A DNA stretch of 64,000 nucleotides from Paraburkholderia phosphatilytica (GTDB taxonomy: Bacteria; Pseudomonadota; Gammaproteobacteria; Burkholderiales; Burkholderiaceae). The notes under the pieces are model-generated. The model did not search any database and had not been told where the DNA came from. It saw only the letters and a list, made by a program, of their open reading frames with translations. Below are positions 52,111 through 60,530 of this stretch, piece after piece (position 1 is the first letter of the stretch; every line of letters begins with the position of its first letter). Made by a program: the position numbers and the translations under genes. Location: the NCBI RefSeq assembly GCF_003443895.1, contig NZ_QQOA01000013.1:1-64000 (forward strand). The letters run 5' to 3'.

Positions 52111-53211
52111 TCAGCGCGGCAATGCCGCGTAGGCGGTGGCGAGGTGATAGGGCGTCGTGGACGGCATGTCCGCGCGCGACACGTCGCCAGTCTCGGTCTT
52201 GCACTCGTACCAGCCGCCCGGATGCAGAAACCGCAACTGGAAGCGTTCGATCTGCGACGGCAGACGCGTGCCTGCCTCTTCGTCGCCCTGCGCGGCGCGC
52301 GTGGCGAGCGCGCGCAGATACTCGGTCTGCGCCCAGATGCGCTGCGTCGGATCCTTGATGCGGCCGCCTTCGTCGAGTGCCGCCGCAACGCCGCCCGTGT
52401 GCGGATCCACGCCATGCTGTTGCGCGAAGCCGAACGCGCGCGACAGCGCTTCGTCGAGTCCTGACGAAGCGAGCAGGCCGCCCGCCTGCTTGACGAGCCA
52501 GTACCACTCGAACTGATGGCCGGGCTCGAGCCGGTTGTCGGGCGTGCCGACCGGCAGCTCGGCGATGCAGCCCGTGGGGGCGTGCACGAAATGCCGCGCG
52601 ATCGCTTCGCCGAGCCGCGCGAGCGGCTGGTCGAAGGCACTGTCCTTGCTCGCTTCACGTGCGGCGAGCCAGGCTTCGGTCAGGTGCATCAGCGGGTTCT
52701 GGATCGGGCCGGCCTTGACGGTAGCGAAGTCCGCATCGAGCGCGCCATTCAGCAGGTTGTCGCGCGCGGCGAAACGTTCGCCGATCAGCGCCGACGTGAG
52801 ATGCACGACGCTCAGCGCGTCGCGGTTACCGAAGCGGCGCGCATATTCCGCGCAGGCGAACACCACGAATGCGTGGGTGTACAGATCTTTGGTGGTATCG
52901 AGCGGCTTGCCCTCGGCGTCGATACTAAAGAACCAACCGCCGTGTTCGTGGTCCTGAAAGTAGGTCTTGAGCGAATCGAACAGCGTATCGGCGCGCTCGG
53001 CGTCGCCCACGACGGTGAACAGGAACAGCTGGCGCGCGCAGGCCATGGCGCGGTATCGCTCGACGGATGCGGGCTGGTGATCGGTGCCGACGGCCTCGTA
53101 CGCGAGGCGCATCGCCGAGTTGAAACCGGGGCCGCGCCAGATCGGCACGACGATCCCGTCGAAGTGTTCCCGCAGCGCGTCAGCGAGCGCGGTGGCCGAT
53201 GGGGCATTCAT
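52111..53211 (-). CDS. AGE-family epimerase/isomerase
   Basis: A 366-residue (alpha/alpha)6-barrel protein of the N-acylglucosamine 2-epimerase family. Characteristic elements: RLAYEAVGTDHQPASVERYR, KTYFQDHEHGGWFFSIDAEG (active-site His), KDLYTHAFVVFACAEYAR, EPGHQFEWYWLVKQAGGLL (second His) and the terminal PSTTPYHLATAYAAL. Sequence type is that of mannose isomerase/cellobiose epimerase-like members that interconvert unphosphorylated sugars. Substrate not determinable. Convergent with the chemoreceptor; the mgtC-like gene is divergent. Confidence 0.86.
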   Translation of the reverse strand: MNAPSATALADALREHFDGIVVPIWRGPGFNSAMRLAYEAVGTDHQPASVERYRAMACARQLFLFTVVGDAERADTLFDSLKTYFQDHEHGGWFFSIDAEGKPLDTTKDLYTHAFVVFACAEYARRFGNRDALSVVHLTSALIGERFAARDNLLNGALDADFATVKAGPIQNPLMHLTEAWLAAREASKDSAFDQPLARLGEAIARHFVHAPTGCIAELPVGTPDNRLEPGHQFEWYWLVKQAGGLLASSGLDEALSRAFGFAQQHGVDPHTGGVAAALDEGGRIKDPTQRIWAQTEYLRALATRAAQGDEEAGTRLPSQIERFQLRFLHPGGWYECKTETGDVSRADMPSTTPYHLATAYAALPR

Positions 53212-53352
53212 GCTTGCAAAGGGAGTCTGTAGTGAAGGATTGGCGCGGCTTGCCGCTGCCGCCAGCGTTCAAGCATAAATCAATTGGCCGGCCGCGCACA
53301 CCTTCCCGGCCTTACAGGCGGAGCGTTCTGACAGGAAAAGGAGAAAACCAAG

Positions 53353-54039
53353 ATGCTCGGCAACGCAGAACTGATCTCGCGGCTCATCATTGCCGCCGTG
53401 CTTGGCAGTGTGATCGGCTTCGAACGGGAACGGTTGTCATGGGCGGCGGGTCTGCGAACGCACATGCTGGTGTGCGTCGGCTCGGCGCTCGTGATGATCG
53501 TGTCCGCGTTCGGTTTCGCCGACGTGCTCGGTGCACGCAACGTCGTGCTCGACCCGTCGCGGATGGCGGCGCAGGTCGTGTCCGGCATCGGCTTTCTCGG
53601 CGCGGGCTCGATCCTGCTGCGCGGCGAGATCGTGCGCGGGCTCACCACCGCGGCGAGTTTGTGGTCGGTCGCGGCAGTCGGGCTGGCGGTGGGTGGCGGT
53701 ATGTACACAGCGGCCGTTGCGGCGACCATCATCATCCTGATCATCCTCGCCGGCATCAAGCCGCTCGAGCGGCGCTTCATCTCGTCGAAGCAGCGGCGGC
53801 AGGTGACGCTCGTCGTCGAACGCGGCACGCTGACGTTCCATTCGCTGCACGAAGCGCTCGGCGCGTCGAGCCCGCGGGTCAAGCAGTTCGTCGTGCAGCA
53901 GAGCGAGGATTCGCCGGAGCTCGACGAAGTGTCGATCACGCTCGCACGGGTGACGCAGGTCGAGTACGAGGCGGTGTGCGCACAGTTGCGCACGTTGCCC
54001 GGCGTGAAGACGTTCCAGGACGACAACGGTTCGAACTGA
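53353..54039 (+). CDS. MgtC/SapB-family membrane protein
   Basis: A 228-residue inner-membrane protein. The family core is in order: LIIAAVLGSVIGFERERLSW, AAGLRTHMLVCVGSALVMIV, and VVSGIGFLGAGSILLRGEIV RGLTTAASLW (read as one block), then four membrane helices to ~135 and a C-terminal soluble ACT-like domain (VEYEAVCAQLRTLPGVKTFQ). MgtC proteins act in survival at low magnesium and modulate ATP synthase in some bacteria; other members have unknown roles. AGGAGAA precedes the ATG. Monocistronic by spacing. Confidence 0.9.
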   Translation: MLGNAELISRLIIAAVLGSVIGFERERLSWAAGLRTHMLVCVGSALVMIVSAFGFADVLGARNVVLDPSRMAAQVVSGIGFLGAGSILLRGEIVRGLTTAASLWSVAAVGLAVGGGMYTAAVAATIIILIILAGIKPLERRFISSKQRRQVTLVVERGTLTFHSLHEALGASSPRVKQFVVQQSEDSPELDEVSITLARVTQVEYEAVCAQLRTLPGVKTFQDDNGSN

Positions 54040-54157
54040 CGCCGCGCGGTACACCGCGGTACACATTTCGCATCGGCGGCGCGGGCGGCGCGTGAGACAA
54101 TGCGCTCTCAAAATTCCCGAGCGTATTTCTCAAACGGCGCCGCCGTCCGCTGATCCC

Positions 54158-55435
54158 ATGGCAGATTCCGCAGCACCCACCACGCCCCGCGCCACGCGCA
54201 ACGGTTCGACGAAGCCGCGCGCGTCGACCGTTTCGACCGATACCGAGAACAAGCTCGCGCGCGCGGCTCGTTCCGCGCAGCGCCTCGCCCAGCTCACCGA
54301 GCCGCCGCGCGAAGAAGGCAACCTCGATCTCTTTCCCGACGACGCCGAGCGCGCCGCGCAGCAGGCGGCGAGCATCGATATCCGGCAGGGCACGCTGAGC
54401 GGTTTCGAGCTGCCGGGCGAATTGCTGGCTGCGGCGAACGCGGCGACGGCGGCGAGTGTGGACGCATCGGTGGCAACGGCGGACGCGAAGGCGACGCGGC
54501 GTGCGTCACGGGCGGCGAAAGTGGACCGTGGCGCGGTTGCATCGACGGACGCCGATGGGGTGACGCCGGAGGCGGTGGCGGTGCGCGGAGAGGAGGGCGC
54601 GGGTGGCGCGATCGCGGCCGCCGAGCGCGCTTCGTCAGAGGGCGGCGCGGGGGCCACGGTGGCGGTCGATGCCGCTCAGACAGTTGCGGCGAATGAAGTA
54701 GCCAGCAATGAAGCAGCAGGCACCGAAGCCCAGAGCGAATCCGAATCGGCTTCCGCGTCGCTGATGCGCGACATCGTCGCGCTGCAGCAGGCGCACGATG
54801 CGGCTTCGGAGGCGGCGCACAGCGGCGTGTCCGCGAGCGGCCGGATCGGCGCGATGGAGCCTCGGCCGCGGCTTGCGTCGAACGTTGCGAGAGCTGCATC
54901 GGCGCCGCGAGATAGCGGCGCCTGGCCGGGGCAGGCGCGCGATGGGGCGCGCGGGGCACCGCGTGTTACGCCGGAACTCGACCATGCCCGCGCAACGGCC
55001 TTCGCCGATACCGTCGATGCGCTCTACGGCGTGATCGCCGATCAGCGCCGCGCGGCGGGCGAGCATTCGCGGCGGATGAAATGGCTGCTGTCGATCGTCG
55101 TGTGCGCGCTGCTGGTCACGGTCGCGATCGGCATCGCGCAGACGCTGCTGCTGATGCGCCTGACGCGCGACACGACGCTCCAGCAGCAGCGCATCGAGCA
55201 GATGATCCTGAACCAGCAGGCCACACTGTCGACGCTGCTCGATACCGATTCGGCGACCGTCAGCGCACCGGCGTTCGCGCCAACGCCGGCGCCTTCTCAG
55301 GCGGCGCCGCGCGCGAGCACGCCCTCCGCAGCGAACGCGGAGGCGGCAGCGGCGAGCAAGCACGCCACTAAGCCGCATCACGCGCACAAGCCGAAGCAGA
55401 ACCCGAGTTCGTCGCAGACGCAGACGTCGCACTGA
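54158..55435 (+). CDS. Membrane protein with long Ala-rich N-terminal region, unknown function
   Basis: A 425-residue protein starting MADSAAPTTPRATRNGSTKP (ATG 54158). The first ~300 residues are Ala/Ser/Glu-rich and low in complexity, with one conserved-looking element NLDLFPDDAERAAQQAASID and IRQGTLSGFELPGELLAA. Residues ~325-345 form one membrane helix (WLLSIVVCALLVTVAIGIAQ), then a short coiled coil (QQQRIEQMILNQQATLSTLL) and an Ala/Pro/His-rich tail. Topology is probably N-in with a short periplasmic coiled coil. I do not recognise a named family. Confidence 0.66.
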   Translation: MADSAAPTTPRATRNGSTKPRASTVSTDTENKLARAARSAQRLAQLTEPPREEGNLDLFPDDAERAAQQAASIDIRQGTLSGFELPGELLAAANAATAASVDASVATADAKATRRASRAAKVDRGAVASTDADGVTPEAVAVRGEEGAGGAIAAAERASSEGGAGATVAVDAAQTVAANEVASNEAAGTEAQSESESASASLMRDIVALQQAHDAASEAAHSGVSASGRIGAMEPRPRLASNVARAASAPRDSGAWPGQARDGARGAPRVTPELDHARATAFADTVDALYGVIADQRRAAGEHSRRMKWLLSIVVCALLVTVAIGIAQTLLLMRLTRDTTLQQQRIEQMILNQQATLSTLLDTDSATVSAPAFAPTPAPSQAAPRASTPSAANAEAAAASKHATKPHHAHKPKQNPSSSQTQTSH

Positions 55436-55665
55436 CGGCGCTCCGCCCAGTTGTCTTACCGCGCGACGCGCTGTCGCGCGGCCCCTTCCTGCGAGTCCCC
55501 ATCTCTTTCAGTCGCCATCCGGCCCTTTCGGCCGGAACGCCTCCGTTCGCGCGGATCCAGCCCGGCAAGCCCTGTTTTGTTGTATTGCTGCAACGCAACA
55601 TTTACCGAAATGCCGTGCGACAAGGCACCGCACAACAGATTTTTGCAACGCACTAGATTTGTCCT

Positions 55666-55703
55666 AGGGGAAACCCTTATAATTCGAGCTAAGGGAAAAC
55701 CCT
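55666..55703 (+). promoter_or_regulatory. Duplicated 12-bp dyad around a TATAAT box
   Basis: AGGGGAAACCCT (55666-55677) and AGGGAAAACCCT (55692-55703) differ at one base and are each dyad-symmetric (AGGG-N4-CCCT). A perfect -10 hexamer TATAAT (55678-55683) lies immediately after the first. No good -35 sits 16-18 bp upstream, as expected for an activator- or alternative-factor-dependent promoter. The start codon of the 44-residue gene is 32 bases after the second dyad. Confidence 0.6.
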
Positions 55704-55734
55704 GCTTTTCATCTCAATGCAACCGGGAGTCGCC

Positions 55735-55869
55735 ATGAGCTACATCTTTGCAATGATCCAGAAGGTTAGCGAACTGTTCGAATCGCCCTTCCTGCCGCTG
55801 GACAAGGACTATTCGTACGCAGCCCGCTTTCGCGAAGCGGAGCGTCGCCGCAAGTCGGCATTCCAGTAA
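55735..55869 (+). CDS. Small protein, 44 residues
   Basis: Encoded by ATG 55735 to TAA 55869 with ACCGGGAG nine bases before the start. The sequence opens MSYIFAMIQKVSELFESPFL, has PLDKDYSYAARFREAERRRK and ends SAFQ: an amphipathic N-terminal helix, a short loop and a basic C-terminal helix. Size and pattern recall the short Burkholderia proteins grouped as DUF3563-like, but I cannot confirm this. Well-placed Shine-Dalgarno, dyad-flanked promoter and a strong terminator directly downstream argue for a real, tightly regulated gene. Confidence 0.7.
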   Translation: MSYIFAMIQKVSELFESPFLPLDKDYSYAARFREAERRRKSAFQ

Positions 55870-56276
55870 GTCTCTCGGCGCGAGCACGCGCCACCGGTCT
55901 TCGGGCCGTCATCGTCAGGCCGTTGCGCGGTAGTTGCCGCCTAACGGCCTTGTCTTTTTTGTGCCTTCCGCCGCTGTTTCGCCTCCCGCAGCGGGCGCCC
56001 AGATTGTTTCCGGCCGCAAAGAATGTAACCAGCAGCGACAGCTTTTGTAAGCCTGCTTATCTCCTGGCCGCCTGCAAACCCGCATGAAAGCTTGCGATCC
56101 GAGATAAATCGGGCGCGAACAGGTGTCAGCCGCCGTGAAATTTACGCTTGCAAGTGTTCACGTTTCCCCTGGGGCGCGTTGGGTAAGGTGTGACTCATGA
56201 ACTCGGCAACGAGCACGGACGGGAACGAATCGTCTGCCCGCCCCGCGCCGGTATTCATGAACATGACAGGAGGTCA
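55870..56276. other. Intergenic interval between two small genes
   Basis: Opens with a terminator (see 55917-55960). The remainder (about 55961-56276) is AT-richer, contains no credible coding region, and ends in AGGAGG just before the His-rich protein gene. Confidence 0.45.
55917..55960 (+). terminator. Intrinsic terminator of the 44-residue gene
   Basis: AGGCCGTT (55917-55924) pairs with AACGGCCT (55943-55950); TGTCTTTTTT follows. It starts 47 bases after the stop codon. Confidence 0.78.
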
Positions 56277-56591
56277 ATGATGAAGAACTGGAACAAGACC
56301 GCACGCGTCGTTCTCGCCACGCTCGCTACCGGCGGCGCGCTGCTCGCAGCCGGCTCGGCGTTCGCCCAGTCGTCGCCGTATGCACTGGCCGACGGTCCGG
56401 CGCCCCAATACTCGCAGGCGCACATGGTGCCGGTCGGCGTGTCGATCAACATCGGCTGGCATGGCGACCGTTACTACGACGGTCACCGCTACTGGGCGCA
56501 TGACGAATGGATGCACCGCCATCCGCACGATCCGGGTCCGCAGCACTGGCACGACGACGATCATCGTCCGCCCCCGCATCACGATTACTAA
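56277..56591 (+). CDS. Periplasmic His-rich protein, 104 residues
   Basis: Starts MMKNWNKTARVVLATLATGG with a Sec signal peptide (cleavage near AFA-QS at ~31). The mature part is short and dominated by His, Asp, Trp and Tyr: GWHGDRYYDGHRYWAHDEWM then HRHPHDPGPQHWHDDDHRPP. About 15 His in 60 residues suggest metal binding (Ni/Cu/Zn). AGGAGG lies 4-7 bases before the tandem ATGs at 56277/56280. It resembles small exported His-rich proteins of Burkholderia without known role. Confidence 0.72.
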   Translation: MMKNWNKTARVVLATLATGGALLAAGSAFAQSSPYALADGPAPQYSQAHMVPVGVSINIGWHGDRYYDGHRYWAHDEWMHRHPHDPGPQHWHDDDHRPPPHHDY

Positions 56592-56648
56592 CGTGATCGC
56601 CGCGTCGTCGGCCCCCGTTGGCGGGGCGTCGGCGACCGGGTAGCAAAG

Positions 56649-56689
56649 CCGAAGGCCGGTCTCTTCCGGGAGGAGAGACCGGCCTTCGG
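56649..56689. terminator. Strong hairpin after the His-rich gene
   Basis: CCGAAGGCCGGTCTCT (56649-56664) and AGAGACCGGCCTTCGG (56674-56689) form a perfect 16-bp stem with a 9-base loop, between convergent genes. No T-run follows on either strand, but the stem is the longest in this part of the window. Confidence 0.6.
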
Positions 56690-56750
56690 TGTATCTGGAC
56701 GTCACCGCGTGGACGTCACCGCGCTCGACACCCGTCGAGCGTTCAGCGCT

Positions 56751-57719
56751 TCAGGGCATCCGCGCGCCTTGCAGCCACGGGTCGACGCGTTGCGGCGTCG
56801 CGTCCGGATCGACTGCCGCGACGATGCGCGCGCGCAGTCCCTTCGCGTAGTCGTTGCCATGCAGCGGTGCGACGCGTGCGATCGACGTCGCGCCTTGCTG
56901 CTTCGAGAACACCGGATCCTCGCTCTGCGTCGTGCGCTGGATGTGGTGATCGCGATACGGCGCGAGACTCATCAACTGCACCATCAGCGTCTCGGGAAAG
57001 AAGATCTGCCCGACGTGCGACACGTGGTTGGCCGCGTGCGCCGCGCCCGTGCCGCGCACCTTGAAGTGGATGTGATTGGTGCGTCCTTCGTAGAGCCCAG
57101 GCACGATCGACTGAAACGTCACGAGACCCTCGCGATTCGTGCGCTGGATACCGCGCAGGAAGGTCAGGTGATCGCTGGGTTCCATTTTCGGCGGCGGGCC
57201 GGGTGGCCCGGGTGGGCGGCCACCGCCGCCCGGAGGCGGCCCCGGCGGCTGTCCGCCTGGTGGTTGTCCTCCGGGTGGCGGACCATCGTGCGGCGGTCCG
57301 CCATGCGCATCGTCGAAGCCGCCTGGCGGCGGCATGTCGGGCGCGTGGCCACCACCTTGCGCCGAGCCCCATGCCGGAGGCGGTCCCGGCGGCGGCCCGC
57401 TCTTCGTGAAGCCCGAATAGAGGCCGTTGGCGTCGCACTGCCAGATGTCGACGATCGCATCGGCGAGCGGCACGCAGCGGCGCGCATCCATCAACACGAT
57501 GTCGAGTATCAGCGGCACGCCGGGCTTGCCCTCGGTGATGTCGCTGCGCAACAGTTCGTCGTCGAGATAGTACGGGCCGACTTCCTGCTCAGGGCTCAGC
57601 TTGCAGAGTGCGGGATCGGTCGGTACGGCCCACGCGCCCTTCGAAAGCGGCAGCGCGGCGCCGAGTGCGAGCGTCGTCGAGAGAAACCGGCGGCGCGAGA
57701 ACGGTGCTTCGAAAACCAT
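56751..57719 (-). CDS. Tat-exported intradiol ring-cleavage dioxygenase with Gly/Pro-rich insert
   Basis: A 322-residue secreted protein. The twin-arginine signal FSRRRFLSTTLALGAA covers ~7-30. The catalytic domain is of the protocatechuate 3,4-dioxygenase / intradiol family: EQEVGPYYLDDELLRSDITE, DIWQCDANGLYSG (Tyr ligand ~101), VPGLYEGRTNHIHFKV (Tyr ~210, His ~216 and ~218). All four non-haem iron ligands are present. Between ~108 and ~178 is a ~70-residue Gly/Pro-rich low-complexity insert placed inside the domain right after the first Tyr ligand. Substrate is probably a diphenol in the periplasm or outside; not predictable. Confidence 0.84.
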   Translation of the reverse strand: MVFEAPFSRRRFLSTTLALGAALPLSKGAWAVPTDPALCKLSPEQEVGPYYLDDELLRSDITEGKPGVPLILDIVLMDARRCVPLADAIVDIWQCDANGLYSGFTKSGPPPGPPPAWGSAQGGGHAPDMPPPGGFDDAHGGPPHDGPPPGGQPPGGQPPGPPPGGGGRPPGPPGPPPKMEPSDHLTFLRGIQRTNREGLVTFQSIVPGLYEGRTNHIHFKVRGTGAAHAANHVSHVGQIFFPETLMVQLMSLAPYRDHHIQRTTQSEDPVFSKQQGATSIARVAPLHGNDYAKGLRARIVAAVDPDATPQRVDPWLQGARMP

Positions 57720-57894
57720 GAAAAGCCTCGGGAAATTGCGTTCCGCCCAATGTATGTCGAAAGCCTTCGATTCGCGATTACGAGGCTCTTACACCGCCTT
57801 AACGGAAGCGCGTTCGTCATTGCGTCGCGCATGCCGTCGGGCTGCGAAAATTAATCGGGACGACGAACGAAACGATCGAGGCGCGCCGCGCGGC

Positions 57895-58620
57895 TCACAG
57901 GTCCCCGCCTTGAGTCGGGTCGCTTTCGAGCCGGTAACCGACGCCGTAGATCGAGCGGATCAGGTCCTGGTCGGGGCGGATAGCCTGCAGTTTGCGGCGC
58001 AGGTTCTTCACGTGCGTATCGACGGTGCGGTCCGCGACCACGCGATGATCGTCGTACAGCCGCCGCAGCAGATGGTCGCGCGGGAAGATGCGGCCCGGCG
58101 TGGAATGCAGCAGCGCGAGCAGACGCAGTTCGATCGGCGTCAGGCTGAGGTCCTTGCCGTCCAGCTGCGCGATGTGCCGGTCGACGTCGATCACGAACGG
58201 CGAGGGCGACGGGCTGCCCGCCGGCGTCGTCTTCGAGGCCGCTTCGACGCGGCGCAGGATCACCTTCACGCGCGCCACCACTTCGCGCGGGCTGAACGGC
58301 TTGCACACGTAGTCGTCGGCGCCGAGTTCGAGGCCGAGCAGACGATCGATTTCGTCGACGCGCGCGGTCAGGATGATCACGGGCAGGTCCGAAAACGTGC
58401 GCAGTTCGCGGCAGATTTCGAGGCCGCCGCGGCCGGGCAGCATCAGGTCGAGCAGGATCAGTGCGGGTGGCCGCGCCTGCACGGTGGGGATGACGTCGCG
58501 GCCATCCGCGATGACCTTCGTGTCGTAGCCCTCCGCGCGCAGATAGTCGGTCAGGAGCGCGGACAGCTTGGGCTCGTCTTCGACGATCAGGATCAGGGAA
58601 CGGTTGACGTCGTCGGTCAT
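57895..58620 (-). CDS. OmpR/PhoB-family response regulator, BaeR-like
   Basis: A 241-residue two-component regulator. The receiver has acidic pair in LILIVEDEPKLS, phospho-acceptor Asp in ALILLDLMLPGRGG, Thr in VIILTAR and Lys in YVCKPFSPREV, so it is complete. The C-terminal winged-helix DNA-binding domain follows (LDGKDLSLTPIELRLLALLH; DRTVDTHVKNLRRKL; SIYGVGYRLE). Its ATG overlaps the sensor kinase's stop as ATGA. BaeSR-type systems answer envelope stress and drive efflux; no pump gene is adjacent here. Confidence 0.88.
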   Translation of the reverse strand: MTDDVNRSLILIVEDEPKLSALLTDYLRAEGYDTKVIADGRDVIPTVQARPPALILLDLMLPGRGGLEICRELRTFSDLPVIILTARVDEIDRLLGLELGADDYVCKPFSPREVVARVKVILRRVEAASKTTPAGSPSPSPFVIDVDRHIAQLDGKDLSLTPIELRLLALLHSTPGRIFPRDHLLRRLYDDHRVVADRTVDTHVKNLRRKLQAIRPDQDLIRSIYGVGYRLESDPTQGGDL

Positions 58621-60233
58621 GTCGGAGATTTGAGGGAGTGAAAACGCATGTTGATCCACAGGCCGCCGAAGGGCGACCGCATCGCGGTAATCGTGCCGCC
58701 GTGCTCGCGCACGATGTGCTGACAGAGCGCAAGACCCAGACCCGCGCCGCCGCTCTGGCGGCTGCGCGAGGCATCGACGCGGAACAGCCGGTCGAACAGA
58801 TGCGGCAGCATGGGTTCGGGTACCGCGGGAAACGAATCCTGCACGTCGATCTGCACGAGGTCCGCATCCGCGGTGACGGCGACGCGAACCTTGCCGCCCG
58901 GGTCGGTGTAGCGCACGGCGTTTTCCAGCAGGTTCTTCAGCAGCTGCGTGAGCCGGTGCGGGTCGCCGGACATCAGCGCGGGCTCGTCGCCGAAGTGCGT
59001 TTCGAGCGCGAGATTGCGCGACGCGAGCCGCTCGCGGAACGCTTCGGCGGCGGACTCGACGAGCGGCGCGACGTCCACCGGCACCTTCTCGAACGACAGC
59101 GCGCCGATGTCGGCGAGCGACAGCTCGTACAGGTCGTCGATCAGCTGGCTCAGCATCGCGACCTCGGATTGCAGCGACGCGATGGTCGTTTTGTCCGGGC
59201 TGCGCACACCGTCTTCGATCGCTTCGAGTTCGCCGCGCAGCACCGCGAGCGGCGTGCGCAGTTCGTGCGAGATATCGGCAATGAAGTCGCGCCGCGCGCG
59301 CGCTGCCTTGTCGAGCGAATTCGCGAGCTGGTTGAAGTCGACCGCGAGCTGATGCAGCTCGTCGCCGCCTGCTTCGGGTACGCGCGCCGAATAGTCGCCG
59401 CTCGCGAGCCGGTGCGTGGCGAGCACCACGCGCCGGATCGGCGCGAGAATCAGCCGCGCGAGCACCATCGCGAAGGCAGCCGCGAGCAGCGCCGCGAAGC
59501 CGACGATGATCCACGTCGCGCGCACCTGCTGCGACTGGAACTGCCGGTCCGCGGCGTACAGCAGGTTGCTGGGCGATGCCACCACCAGCCAGCCGACGGT
59601 CTGGCCATTGACCGTGACTGCCTCGCGACGCGCGTCGGGCATCGGCGGCGGTCCGTTGCCGGCCACGCGCTGCATCTGCGTGTCGTACAGCGCGGTAGGG
59701 GGCGTGCGTTCCGGACCGGGGCCGAAGCCGGGCCCGAATCGGTCGGGCGGACCGTTGCCCGGGCCGCCGTTCGCGTTGTTGCCGCCATTGCCGCCGCCCG
59801 CGAAATCCGGCGGCGGGCCGGGCGGACCGTCGAGCGGTGCGCCGGGAGGCGGCCCTGGAGGTCCGCCCGGCGGACCCTGGAAGTCGCCGGACGGCGGGCC
59901 CTGGTCGTTGCCGTTGTTCGCGCCGGGTGGCCCGAAGCGGCGCTGGAAGCCGCCATTCGAGCCGTTGCCTGAGCGCGTGCCCAGCACGGTGCGGGCGACC
60001 AGCGCGTTCCATGCGCTCTGGTTGTTGCGCAGAAAGTCCCAGTTGCCGTGTTTCGCGTATTCCGTTTCGAGTCCGCGCGAGAGCTGTTCGGTACCGGCCG
60101 CGGCCTGGGCGCCGAGGTAGTCGATGAAGCCGCGCTGGAAGCTCAGCCGCACCGCGACGCCCATCGCGACCGCCACGAGAATGCAGGCGGCCGAGATGGC
60201 GAGGAACAGCTTCGACGTGATGCCAAGTTTCAT
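58617..60233 (-). CDS. Sensor histidine kinase, BaeS-like, with Gly/Pro/Asn-rich periplasmic insert
   Basis: A 538-residue membrane kinase starting MKLGITSKLFLAISAACILV (ATG 60233). TM1 ~8-30; a periplasmic domain containing a ~90-residue low-complexity segment (~88-178) of Gly, Pro and Asn; TM2 ~240-262; HAMP; H-box DFIADISHELRTPLA; N-box LLKNLLENAVRYT; and a C-terminal ATP-binding region ending GGAGLGLALCQHIVREHGG. It would sense envelope conditions and phosphorylate the regulator encoded next, with which it overlaps by four bases. The low-complexity insert is unusual for this family and may be strain-variable. Confidence 0.88.
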   Translation of the reverse strand: MKLGITSKLFLAISAACILVAVAMGVAVRLSFQRGFIDYLGAQAAAGTEQLSRGLETEYAKHGNWDFLRNNQSAWNALVARTVLGTRSGNGSNGGFQRRFGPPGANNGNDQGPPSGDFQGPPGGPPGPPPGAPLDGPPGPPPDFAGGGNGGNNANGGPGNGPPDRFGPGFGPGPERTPPTALYDTQMQRVAGNGPPPMPDARREAVTVNGQTVGWLVVASPSNLLYAADRQFQSQQVRATWIIVGFAALLAAAFAMVLARLILAPIRRVVLATHRLASGDYSARVPEAGGDELHQLAVDFNQLANSLDKAARARRDFIADISHELRTPLAVLRGELEAIEDGVRSPDKTTIASLQSEVAMLSQLIDDLYELSLADIGALSFEKVPVDVAPLVESAAEAFRERLASRNLALETHFGDEPALMSGDPHRLTQLLKNLLENAVRYTDPGGKVRVAVTADADLVQIDVQDSFPAVPEPMLPHLFDRLFRVDASRSRQSGGAGLGLALCQHIVREHGGTITAMRSPFGGLWINMRFHSLKSPT

Positions 60234-60530
60234 GCGCGGATTCAGCGGCAAATCGGGCTGTGCTCGCACGCGGGACGTGATGCGGCGGGGTCCGGTGCGA
60301 CCCGCTGCGGCCCGTGAGCGCGATCAGCCCACTGAAAGGTTTGGTATGGACGCGCATTGTCGCGCCTGGGCGCGGCCTTTGCACGACCTGTCAGTATCTT
60401 TCACATTTTCTCCGCATTTCCCCCATTCTGACTGCACAGTTGGTTTCTAAGATTCAGTCCTGTGATACCGGACGAGCCGCGTGCCCGTCCTCCCGGATGA
60501 ATCCAGCAGTACAGAGAGGGTGTAACCGCG

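Noticed and set aside
57895..60384. 829-codon frame joining kinase and regulator
   Set aside because: The first part is the kinase read out of frame; the regulator starts at 58620 within the ATGA overlap, so there is no hybrid kinase.
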